Shown here one piece after another: positions 46,840 through 57,399 of a DNA stretch of 64,000 bases; within the stretch, counting starts at the first letter, position 1, and each line of letters starts with the position of its first letter. The position numbers and the translations under genes were made by a program. Origin of the DNA: Apium graveolens (taxonomy: Eukaryota; Streptophyta; Magnoliopsida; Apiales; Apiaceae); assembly GCF_009905375.1 (NCBI RefSeq), contig NC_133647.1, forward strand, positions 132,200,088 through 132,264,087, written 5' to 3'. The notes under the pieces were generated by a model, which was not told where the DNA came from, searched no databases, and saw only the letters and a program-made list of their open reading frames with translations.

Positions 46840-49571
46840 AGCACAGGTTCATGCATCAGAACCTGTGACAGTTGGAGCTGAGAATGTTACTTCTCAGAAA
46901 AAAACTGCAGCTCAAAGTTCTGATACTTTGAAGAGGAAATCTGTAAGTTCTGAAGCTGCTACAGCAACTCCTTCACTGGAAAGGAGACTAAAGAAAATGA
47001 GAGCAAAAAGGTACAAGGCCAAGGCTATATCTGAGGATTCAACTGAAGCTGAGGAAGGGGATCAGGAATCTCTGATCTCATCAGAAACTGTGGTAATTGA
47101 AGCTCTACCATTCCCTACTCAAGCTCAGGATACTGTGTCAACACCTCCTGTCTCTCCCCTATTAAAGCTATAGATGATGCTGAAGAACAAGCTACAACTT
47201 CTGAAATAGATATTCATAATCTGAATATACCAACTGTTCTTTATCTGGAAGCTCCATCAATAGCAGCTCAGCAATCTCCAACTTATTCTCCAATTTTAAA
47301 TGCTGAGATACCATCTACACCAACCACACCAGCTCTGGAGATATATTCCGATGCTCAGAATTTAGATAATGTTATTCCTGAATCTCCAGTAGCATCACCC
47401 ACTCTTGTGCTGACAGAACATAATGAGTCTTCCTCAAGTTCTGAAGACAGTGTTTCTGTTGAGACTCCAGTTCCCATTCTGGGCAAGGAAGCATTGGTAA
47501 AGAAATTTGTTAAACATGATGCACCTATTGCTTGGGAGGATACTCACAGAGGTGTGGAGTGGACCAAGAAGTGGAATGACACCGATTTCATTCCAAGCTC
47601 TAACGTTCTGACAGAGCATATTGCTAAAGCTGATGAGTTGCTCACAAATGCTGATTTAAAGACACAACTCAAGATCACTGCTCTATCTACCAACATCTTC
47701 AAGGTCTACATTCTTTTACTCATGATAAGGTTGATACACTAAAGGAAAAAGCTTATAAGCTAGATCTACAGATCAAGCTTGACAAGAATAGGTATATCAG
47801 ACCTACTCTTGAGAAAGTTAAAGCCATTGAGAAGATTCAAGAGGAGCAACAGGCCCAAATTACCGAGGTCCTACAAAATTAAGCTTCTCAGAATGCTCAA
47901 ATGGATGAAATCCAATCTTCAGTTGAACTTCTTCTCTCTCTCTCTCTTACTTCCTGATGATGCCAAAAAGGGGGAGAAGGTAGTTAAGTCCAAAAGCTCA
48001 CCTACTCAAATACTGAAGAAGAAGGATGATAAAGGTGATGACCAGGAAAACTCTGATAAGAGCAGAGGTCAAGGAAAAGTTCAAGAAAAATCTTCACAGA
48101 AAGTAATTTCTGATGTTAGCAAATCTTCTACACAGAACACGTCAAGTTCTGATAAGCAAAGTCTGATGTTAAGTTCTGATATCCTGATTCAGTCAGGATC
48201 TAAAGACTCTCCGAAGTTTTTACAAACTCTGAAACTAAAGGGGAAGCAGACTACCGTTTACTACAAAGATCCTAAAATCCAGACACTTGATGAGGAGATA
48301 GCTAGAAGATTATTTCTGAAACAAAATCCAGGAATGGATTTGGAAACTCTCAAGGAGGAAGAAGCTAGATTTGCAGCTGAGAAGATAAATCTTAAGTCTA
48401 AAGCTTCTGATGTGAAGAAACCTCTGAGGCCTAAGGAAAAAGGCATTGTGATCAGGGAAAAGTCAAATTTTGAGACTTCAAAGTCCAAGACTATATCACA
48501 AATTGAGATTGATCCTAAGTCAAAAGGAAAAGAAAAGGTTGGTGAACCTTTAAATATTGAAAAAAAGATAAGTTCTTCCGTTCCAGTCTATCAAACTAAA
48601 ATGCATGATGATGATTTGATAGAAGATGAAACTGTTCAAATTCTGGAGAGAAGAAAGTTAATTGAAGAATCTAAAACAACCTCTGACACTGCTCAAGTTG
48701 TTCAGAATGAAGAACAACAAGCTACAAAAGAAACAACAAATTATGATCAAGTTGATTTGAAAAAGATGACAATTGCTGATAAGAAGAAGTTGTTATGGAT
48801 GAAAGCACTCCAGTTGAACCAAAATCCAATCTTATGATTAATCAACTCGTAACATTTGGGTTGAGAGCCAAGAAACCTAGAGATAGAGCTGGATTAGGTT
48901 CTGATGAAGAGAAGATACAAACAGGAGTAGAAGTTACTCTAAGAGATCCTTTCATGTTGACAGACAAACCATATGAACAAATCAAACAAAAGCACCTTGA
49001 CAAAGTGCTGTCTTCTCAAATTGCGATAGATGCTCATGATAAGGAAAATATAAAAGAGAAATTGATCTTATTTCTCAATGATGGAAGAACCTACAGACTA
49101 GCAGATACTGATGTGCTAAAGAAGTCTGTGAGAGAGCTTCAACATATTCACTATCTTCTGGAAGTAAAATCTGATATTACAAGAAGATGCTCAGAATACA
49201 TTTTGAAGGCTATAAGAGATCTTCACAGAATCTTTGGTACAAAGACTTCTCAGTATATACCAATGATTACTGAAGGTGATGGAAGAGAAATTCCTATGCT
49301 GAAGAACTCTACTAAAGTGGAAGTTATTTTGAAAGGAAGATGCTTATATTATAATGAAAACTCTTCACATCCTAAAGTTATCAGACTTGGTGATGGAATT
49401 GAAAGAACATCAATTCAAGCTTTCAGAATAGCCATTTATCAAATTGGTGATAGTAAAGATGAAGAACTGATGCAGGTCAAAGCACAGTTAGTTGAAGTTC
49501 TGAGAAAAGCTAAAGATAAGCCGGTAAAAGATTTTGTTAAGAATCATTATGGATTCAGATTGATTCAGTGA
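46840..49571 (+). pseudogene. Element E envelope-like accessory ORF, broken
   Basis: Coding-like segments lie at about 46840-47173, 47407-47720, ~47710-47945, ~47950-48830 and 48795-49571 in changing frames. They are rich in S, E and K, with a lysine-rich coiled-coil-like middle and a folded-looking C-terminal ~250 residues. Frameshifts lie near 47165, 47700, at the CT run 47937-47952 and near 48810; there is a TAA near 47879. It occupies the same place as the 21895-26426 region of D but shares no obvious residues with it. The function of such ORFs is unknown. Confidence 0.6.
47935..47952. repeat. CT microsatellite in accessory ORF of E
   Basis: A (CT)n run inside a leucine/serine stretch. 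The reading frame differs on its two sides, so repeat-length change probably caused a frameshift. Confidence 0.8.
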
Positions 49572-49696
49572 TGTTGGTAAAGCTACAAGGACTGTAAGTT
49601 GTAGTTAATAGTCTTATTAAACTCTCATTGCATTTGAACTTAAATGTTTTTGACATCATCAAATCTATTAACTTGTATATTTGTGCACAATTTACA

Positions 49697-49709
49697 AGTT
49701 GGGGGAGAT
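49697..49709 (+). other. Polypurine tract of element E
   Basis: AGTTGGGGGAGAT adjoins the 3' LTR. Further GGGGGAG copies are at about 42867, 43087 and 47969. Confidence 0.82.
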
Positions 49710-50305
49710 TGTTAGATATATTTGAGATGTCATGTCTAATATGTTTCATGTTTAGTTTTCATATCTTAACAAATTGGAAATATCAGTACTTACTGGAATC
49801 AGTACTTACTGGAAGTCAGAACTTAAGGATATCAGAACTTAGGTTATCAGAAGATAAATATCAGAAGATAGATATCAGAACTTAAGTACGGGAGAACTTA
49901 CAGTTAAGGAAGGAAGCTGATTTACAGAAAAGAAGATCGAGACTAATACAAAAGAAGATATGCATGAAAAGAGTTAGAAGATAAGAAGACTTGTATAAGA
50001 TATCTGATTGATATATTTTAGGAGACATAATTATATTTCATATCAATTAGAAGTTATCTTGTAATTGTGTACTATATAAACACAGACATAGGTTTACCCT
50101 ATATGTGTTATCATAATCGAGAAGATCATACATTGTAACCTAGCAGCTCTTAGTGATATTTGTTCATCACTCAGAGAGAATAGTTCCATTGTAACAGAGT
50201 TTATTATATTGAATATATCTGTTTACTGTTACTTGTGTTCGAAATCGATTTGATTGTATTAAACACTGTATTCAACCCCCTTCTACAGTGTTGTGTGACC
50301 TAATA
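49710..50305 (+). repeat. 3' LTR of element E
   Basis: 596 bp, the same as the 5' LTR plus a 16-bp tandem duplication (CAGTACTTACTGGAAT type, about 49785-49815). The last two bases are TA, not CA. Confidence 0.93.
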
Positions 50306-50310
50306 TATAT

Positions 50311-51230
50311 GTTAACAATTTTATGTAATTAGTGTTTAAAAATAGGTTAATTATAAAAAATATGAGTTATTGGGTTCAAATATATCAGTTTGGTTACTTT
50401 TTAGAAATTTGACTTATTGATACGATTTTTAAATTAATAAACAAATTGAGTTAAATTTGCAATAAGTGACCCAATTCATACATTTTGATCCAATGAGTTA
50501 TGTGTTTGATGATTAACCCTTTAAAAATTTGAAAAAAGAAAATATACTATATTAGATATTTAGGTTAATTGATCAGGCATATATTCTCAAAAAAGTCACG
50601 TTTGTGATTGTGACAAATATGCCAAGTTTTTGCTCTTTATCTTTAGAAACCCCAATTGAAGGCGATGTGATAAGTTTAAGTGATAATTTTTTATTAGGAA
50701 TAATACATTTTTTATTTTCATCTTCATAGGCACTTCTTCCTATATAAATGGGCCGAGTACGATTCCCATGTTACCTAAAGTAGAATGCCCAATGAAGATT
50801 AAATCTTCGGAAACCTCTCTCGTGTGAAAATGATTATTCCATCCAAATTCTATAGAGCAAAAGTAGAGACAAGGTAGAGCTTACTATCGTGTGTTCAAAG
50901 TGAAATCCTTGTGCTTGTTGTTTCATTGGGTATTTTTAGGAGTTTTGTCATGTGAGAAGTTCATGCCTCTGGGATGCGTGTTAGGCTATTAGGCATGATG
51001 ATGCTGACAAGCAATGGTGGCATGTTGTACGGTGTTAACAAGTGATGGTGTTAGGAGCCTCATATAGACGTGCCAGTTGTTCATGTCATGTCGAGGTCGG
51101 TCTAAGCTGTGTATCGAAGTCAGACATGATGCCTAGTTGGGCCATAATGTTTTTTTTGGGGCCAGATTTACTTGTTTATTTTACTTGGGTCGGGCCTTTT
51201 GGGCCTAATCTAGAATTCCCTTTAAAAAAA
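50311..51230. other. Unassigned sequence between E and inverted repeat
   Basis: AT-rich first half, more mixed second half, with TATATAAATGG near 50740. No protein similarity. It might be LTR or 3' sequence of the Tat-like element I, but I cannot find paired ends. Confidence 0.4.
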
Positions 51231-51273
51231 TTTAGGTGGATGGGGGAAGTTGATTTGAGGTTGACCAAAGTCA

Positions 51274-51411
51274 ATACTGAAAATGGTACCCCCATTTGGG
51301 AGTCGACTATTACCGTCTACCAGATTGAAGTGGGTAGTTAAGTTAAAGTTGTCTAGTGGGTCAGCACTGAAATGGTACCCCCATCAGAAAGGCGATTAAT
51401 ATCGTCAACCG
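51274..51411. repeat. Left arm of degenerate inverted repeat
   Basis: Two ~80-bp units, each ending in a version of ACC(A/G)GATTGAAG (51319 and 51408) and with AATGGTACCCCCAT (51283, 51371). The reverse complement of 56970-57110 aligns along its length at roughly 70% by eye. Confidence 0.65.
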
Positions 51412-51450
51412 GATTGAAGATGATACTTTTTTTTTGACGAAAAGAGAATT

Positions 51451-54400
51451 TTATATCATTAAATCAGTCATCAATACATTCTTAATTTCAATAGGGACAT
51501 TTTCCCTATCAAAAACCCGACCTGGGAAAGAATATGACATTTTGGCCACATAATGAGCCGTCATATTAGCAGATCGTCTCACAAATAACAAACTAACATT
51601 GTTTAGTGACAATAACTTATTCCTGCATTCCTCAATAACAAGGCCAAACGGTGATCGCATTTTCACCTTGCTTCTAATAGCTTGAACAACTACTAGGCAG
51701 TCTGACTCCAACACTACCTCACTCCACTGGCTCTCTTCAATCCAACTCAATGCCTCCTTGATTGACATGGCTTCAGCCATTTCTACTGTTACCTTTCCTT
51801 CTTTCAGAATTGTCCGTGCTTGAATCAAACCTCCATTACTGTCTCGAGCTACCAAACCAGAACCAAACAAATCGTGTTCGCGAAACAGAGCTGCGTCAAC
51901 ATTTATCTTAACTGAATCCTCCTGTGGCTTAACCCAAGACATAGCCCCATCCTCTGCACAACCTGCCTGAGGTAGAGCCTCGAAAAAACGACTTTGGGTA
52001 CTCTTCCATTGTGTAAGATAACTAACCGCTGAACTCAGAACCCCATTTACTGAACTGATTTTGTTGTTCCAAACTTTCTCATTAAGAGCCTTCCAAATGC
52101 CCCAACACAGTGTGACCACCTTTGCTCTCATGTCGTGGGAAGGTGATTCAAAGATCCCTTGCACCCAGCTAAAAAAGTCCTCTCTGGTTTCTTGATAGAT
52201 GTCTGAAGTTGAAAGAACCGTATTCCATATCTGTACCGCTCTAGGGCATGTCACCAGAGCATGTAAAATGGTTTCCTCCTCCCCATGACACATATGACAG
52301 ATGTTTATTACCGGAACTTTTTTCTGTTGAAGCAGCGCCAAAACTGGAAGGCAATTTGCTGCTGCTCTCCATAATAAATTAAGCACTTTAGCCGGAGCCT
52401 TGGTTTTCCACATTGTTTTCCAGAAAATTGAACTATCTCTATCATTCCACAAATTTTTTTGACTCTGCAAGAACCTATAAGCACTCTTCACACTATAAAT
52501 TCCCGATACTTCCTTATTCCAATAGATTCTGTCCTCCACCAGATTCGCTCTTATATTTAAATTCAAGATGCATTGCTGATCTCTCTCATTGAAAAGATCC
52601 CTGATAATTTCTTCATCCCACTCTCTTTGGTTCATCTTCATAAGCGAGGAGACCATATTCGAATCAAACGCTTGTGATACTGAGGTGATGTAGGGGTTAT
52701 CTGCATTCTCCAACCAAGGCTGATTTTGAATTCCTATCTTATCCCCTGAAGCTATCATCCATCTTGCACCACTTCTAATCAGATCTTTAGCCGCCCACAC
52801 ACTCCGCCAAACAAAACTGGGATTATTCCCAATATCCGCTGTTAGGAAGTTACCTTCAGGGAAGTAACGAGCCTTAAAAACTCTGCTAACCAAACTCTCT
52901 GTATTAGTGAGTAGACGCCACCCCTGTTTACCCAGCATTGCCATATTATAATCCTGAAAATCTCGAAACCCCATTCCTCCATTGGCTTTATGTCGACTCA
53001 TTCTTGACCAGCTCATCCAGTGAATACCTGTACTCTGCTCTGAATTCGACCGCCACCAATACTTGGCTAGAGTTCTCTCTATATCTCTGGTGATGCTTAT
53101 AGGCAGCAAGAAAACACTCATTGCATAACTTGGGAGTGTTTGAGCAACGTTCTTTATTAAGATCTCCTTCCCCCCTTTCGAAATCCACCTTCCATCCCAG
53201 TTTTGCACCTTCTTAGTAACCTTGTCTTTCAGATACCCCATTAGAGCTGTTTTCTTTCTACCCAAAATACTAGGCAATCCCAAATATTTGCTGTTCTCAT
53301 CTGCCTCTCTCATTCGAAGCACCTCACAAATTCTTGATCTATTTGAAACAGAAATGTTGGTGCTAAAAAAGATTGAGGATTTTAAAGAATTTACCTTTTG
53401 GCCTGCTGCTTTTTCAAATATATCCAACAATTCCAACAGTTTATTAGCTTCCCCCTCACTAGCTTTGCAGTATATGTAACAATCGTCGGCAAAAAGCATG
53501 TGCGTGATGACAGGGGCTTTTCTGCAGATTTTCACACCTTTCAACCATTTAGCTGTCTCATACTTATGTAATAACGCTGACAATCCCTCCGCACACAGAA
53601 TAAATAAGTAGGGGGGATAAGGGATCGCCCTGTCTTATTCCTCTACTTGGAAAAATTGTATTCATTTCTTTATTGCCATGCGTAATTCGATACGATACTG
53701 AGGTGACACACTGAAGGATTAAATGCACCCACCAATCTGTAAAACCCATCTTCTGTAACAAAGCTTGCAAATAATCCCATTCGATTCTATCATAAGCTTT
53801 ACTCATATCCAATTTGACAGCCATCTCTCCCTCTTTGCCTCTTCTCTTTCGTTTCAAGAAATGCATTACCTCATAAGATATCATGACATTATCTGAGATT
53901 AATCTGCCAGGAACAAAAGCACTTTGGTTTTCCGTGACTAAAAACTCCAATAAATCCTTCATTCAATTGGCCAATACCTTCGTAATTATCTTAACAAGAA
54001 CATTGCAGAGTGAAATCGGCCTTAGATCTCCCAATTCAGAAGGATTTTTCTTCTTCGGGATCAGGACTACGTTTGTAGTATTAAGATTGTGATGAATTCT
54101 GCCATCCTTGAAGAACTGTCTAACCAGATTAATTACATCCTTCCCCACTATTCCCCAATGTTTTTGATAAAACGCAGGCGTCATTCCGTCCGGACCCGGA
54201 GCTTTATCCGGATGCATTTGAAACAAAGCTTGCTTGACTTCTTCATCTGTCACTATTTTTAACAACTGCTCATTCTGCTCATTGGTAATACTCCGAGGTA
54301 TGCAGTCGATTACCTCCTCCCACTCCGAATGTGTAGCAGTGAAAAGCTGAGTATAGTATTCTGTGATTACGTCCTGCAAACCACTATCCCAATCTCTCCA

Positions 54401-55534
54401 TTCTCCGTCCTGATTCTTGAGTTTGAAAATCTGATTGGTGCGACGTCGGGTAGTAGCTGAAGCATGAAAATACCGACTATTTTTATCCCCTGCTTGAAGC
54501 CAAAGCTGTTTAGACCTTTGTCTCCAAAAGGTCTCCCGTTGATCTAATAGTTTGTGTAACCGATCTTTCGCTTCTTTATAGCATTGTACAGCTCGAATGT
54601 CATTTCTACCCCTGTATCGCTTCAAATCAACTTTGCACGCCTTAATGTTGCCACTAAAATTATTCGTGATTTCCTTCCCCCATTCGAACAATTTACCACT
54701 GCAATTTGTAATTTTCTGATAAATGTTTCCGTTCGGGCTCTCATTCCATCCTTCCGACACTACCTGAGAGCACATAGGGTCCAACAACCAGGCGTTCTCA
54801 AATCTAAACTTGGTCTGGTTTGTGCTCGTGTCCTTCTTCTTTGGAATCAAAAATATAGGGCTATGATCAGAGTTGGATCCTTCAAGATTGTATAATTTAG
54901 CCAAAGGGAACAAATTCAGCCAAGCTTCTGTTGTCACTGCTCGATCAAGTCTAACCTCCATCCATTTCTGTGTGCCTCTGCCCCTCTCCCACGTGTATTG
55001 ATGGCCAATTAACTCCATATCAATTAATCCAATATCTATTAGCACCTCATTGAATCCTTCCATCAAACACCTTGGATACGGATCTCCTCCCTTCTTGTCT
55101 TTATGAGATATCACATTATTAAAATCACCTATCACGCACCAAGGCAAATTAGAGTCCCGCGACAAATTGCGCAATAGATTCTATGTCCTGCTTCGTTGAT
55201 TTCTGTTAGGCTCCCCGTAGAAACCAGTTAACCGCCACAATCCCAAACCTTCTACACTTACTTCGACGTCAATATGATTCTGAGAATAACTAATAACCTT
55301 AGCTTGATCTCGCTCCTTCCATAGCATCGCTAGACCACCACTTCGGCCTTGAGACTCAACCACAAATAAACCATCAAATCCCAGTTTACAGCGAATAAAC
55401 TCCATCTTATCTTTACTGCTAAGAGTTTCACATAAGAAAATTATAACGGGCCTTTCTTGGCGAACCAAGTCAGCTAGGAACCGAACTTTCCAAGGGAGGC
55501 CCAACCCCTGGCAGTTCCAACTTAGTGAACTCAT
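51451..55534 (-). pseudogene. LINE ORF2: endonuclease, RT, zf-RVT, RNase H
   Basis: AP-type endonuclease (S-W-N-C-Q-G-L-G at the start, C-E-T near residue 35, S-D-H-S-P near residue 220), then RT with K-A-P-G-P-D-G, a G-I-R-Q-G-D-P-L-S-P box and F-A-D-D (53482-53493). A zf-RVT region (C-H-M-C...H-A-L-V-T-C) and a C-terminal plant RNase H (D-A-A-L-F, E-A-L-S, E-S-D-C, R-R-S-A-N) follow. Breaks: TAG just before 55174 (fits TGG to TAG), TGA before 53962 (fits CGA to TGA), and one extra C in a C-run near 53615. The rest is open, so inactivation is recent relative to the other elements. Confidence 0.92.
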
Positions 55535-56745
55535 AATGATGGGCGGGACACCTCTCCAGGGCCCGCCGCTGACAAGTTTTTTTGGATCAGTACTTTATCT
55601 ATCTGGGTATCCAACATTTCTGCATCCCCTGGGCTAATTGGGTTCCGTGGCCCATTTGTATTTAATTCTTCTGTTCTCCTTCTTTTTGGGTCCAAAAGCA
55701 GTAGCCCACTATTTCCAACTTCCATGCTTTTATTTTCCCGCTCCATGTTTGAAAATAGATTTATTTCCTTATTTTTCTCCCCTGTCTTATCTTTAACGTT
55801 CCCTACATTCACGCTTTCAGTTACCATCCCTTCCTTTTCTCCCGCCTTGCTTCCAATCCCTGATTTTGTGGATAACCGTTTACCCTCTGCACCAATCATG
55901 GAGTCTTCCTCTCCGCCCTCCTCCGTCGTTGTCCGCCCCAACTTACCGCCCTCAGCATTTCTAAGCCACTGGTTCCTACCTCCAGTTATTTGGTTCCTCA
56001 TGGGAGCTCTAATAGATGCATCATATTTCCCTTTTTCAGTACTGCCTGCGTTATCATACAATGCTTCGCAAAATTTCTCTGAATGACCAATAATTCCACA
56101 GTAAAAACAAAATGATGGTAATCTCTCGTATTTGAACTTCACCCACATCCAATCTCCCCCTTGTTTCTTGATACGCATTTGAACTTTTAATGGCTTGTGA
56201 ACTTTAAGTGCCACCTTGATACGTAGAAATTGTCTCCATGTGCTCTGAAAGTTCTTTGCATCTGACTTTAAGTATCTTCCAATATGGTTGCCAATAGACT
56301 TTAATATATACTCCGAGTTGAATCCGACCGGGAGATCATATATTTGTACCCACATGTACAGCTCATTCAATGTAATCTCCGATAATTGTTCTCCTATCTC
56401 CAATCTTCTGACCATAAGAACTTGATTGTTAAACGTCCAAGGGCCATCATCCAAAACCCGCTGCAAATCCAGTTCGTGGAAAAACCGAAATAAGAAAAGA
56501 TTGGGTACATTTGTCTCCTCCATAAACACCCCTTTTACTGGTCTCCAAATGGATGAAAGAGTATCCTGCATAGCCATGAAATTAACTTTTCTTCCTGTTA
56601 AGAAGCTTCCAACCAAGCAAAACTCCAAATTCAGATCTTGTATCTCTTCATTGCTACCTTCCAGAATCAGTCCTTCATCTTCATCATCATTAATTGACAG
56701 CTTTGCATACCCCTCCTCGATAGGTTGTTTCGATGAATTCGCCAT
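55531..56745 (-). CDS. LINE ORF1 protein (nucleic-acid binding)
   Basis: 404 codons, uninterrupted. The N-terminal ~190 residues resemble the plant DUF4283 domain (F-x-x-R-K-V-N-F, G-P-W-T-F-N-N, P-V-G-F). A CCHC knuckle C-F-Y-C-G-I-I-G-H-S-E-K-F-C follows near residue 215, then a basic, disordered tail. In plant L1 elements this protein binds element RNA. The stop TGA overlaps the ORF2 ATG as ATGA, suggesting ORF2 translation by termination-reinitiation. Confidence 0.88.
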   Translation of the reverse strand: MANSSKQPIEEGYAKLSINDDEDEGLILEGSNEEIQDLNLEFCLVGSFLTGRKVNFMAMQDTLSSIWRPVKGVFMEETNVPNLFLFRFFHELDLQRVLDDGPWTFNNQVLMVRRLEIGEQLSEITLNELYMWVQIYDLPVGFNSEYILKSIGNHIGRYLKSDAKNFQSTWRQFLRIKVALKVHKPLKVQMRIKKQGGDWMWVKFKYERLPSFCFYCGIIGHSEKFCEALYDNAGSTEKGKYDASIRAPMRNQITGGRNQWLRNAEGGKLGRTTTEEGGEEDSMIGAEGKRLSTKSGIGSKAGEKEGMVTESVNVGNVKDKTGEKNKEINLFSNMERENKSMEVGNSGLLLLDPKRRRTEELNTNGPRNPISPGDAEMLDTQIDKVLIQKNLSAAGPGEVSRPSL

Positions 56746-56852
56746 ATGATGCTAACAATATCAAGAAAACTAGAACATAAGATAATCACGTCAATAGACG
56801 AGACTAAGCATATAACACGTCAATAGACGAGACTTGATTGAAGATGATACTT

Positions 56853-57110
56853 AATTTCAATGTTGAGGTGCAAACCTTTTCACCTACTAGCCTCCGTCTA
56901 GCCTACGGCCCTAGTCAACTTTTTACCTACCAGCCTCCATCTAGCCTACGGCCCTAGTCAACTTTCAATTATCCTCTTCAATCTGGCAGACAGTAAATAG
57001 TTGACTTTAGGATTCGGTGCACCATTTTAACGTTGACCCTAGTCAACTTCAAGTCAATGACCCTCTTCAATCTGGAAAACGGTATTGATCGACTCCTAGA
57101 TGGTGGCAGT
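56853..57110. repeat. Right arm of inverted repeat and local duplications
   Basis: The inverse of the left arm lies at about 56970-57110 (CTTCAATCTGGCAGACAG, CTTCAATCTGGAAAACGG). Closer to the LINE, a ~50-bp direct repeat (GTCTAGCCTACGGCCCTAGT at about 56907 and 56939) is tandem. Before the LINE arrived the arms were a few hundred bases apart and could fold into a hairpin. Confidence 0.65.
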
Positions 57111-57399
57111 ATGTGGTTACCGTGGTCGAAGGTAGTGGCGATAGTGCTAGTGGTAGCGTGCCGACTATTGTTATAGTAAAAAGGGTGGTAAATATGGTTG
57201 CCAGTGGCTAGCCGCATGGTGGTTCTATGCTGGGTATAGTTCATGGGAAGTTGACATACACGGGTCAAATATGTTCCGTCACGGTGATCACTAGGGTTGG
57301 TGGTTTACTGCTAGGATGTTTTACCTGGCGCTAGATAACTTTATAACTGTTCGGGACCAGTATTTAAAATTTATGAGAAGGAGTTAGTCGAGGCCGACA

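Larger units (their letters stand above)
38426..50305 (+). mobile_element. Element E: complete Sirevirus-like Ty1/copia retrotransposon
   Basis: Both LTRs are present (38426-39005 and 49710-50305), with target duplication TATAT on each side (38421-38425, 50306-50310), primer site, gag, pol, post-pol spacer, an accessory region and polypurine tract: 11.9 kb in all. About 22 substitutions separate the LTRs by eye (~4%), plus one 16-bp tandem duplication in the 3' LTR. The 3' LTR terminus reads TA instead of CA. All coding regions carry stops or frameshifts. The AT-rich duplication alone is weak evidence, but it coincides exactly with the LTR ends. Confidence 0.93.
51429..56835 (-). mobile_element. 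L1-type LINE, nearly full length
   Basis: 5.4 kb on the minus strand with ORF1, ORF2 and a 3' A-tail (seen as a T-run at 51429-51435). The flanks carry a perfect 17-bp target duplication GATTGAAGATGATACTT (51412-51428, 56836-56852). The 5' end carries two copies of CACGTCAATAGACGAGACT (about 56787 and 56817). The first 90 bp are 5' UTR. The tail, long variable-length duplication and protein content are diagnostic of target-primed reverse transcription. Confidence 0.95.
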
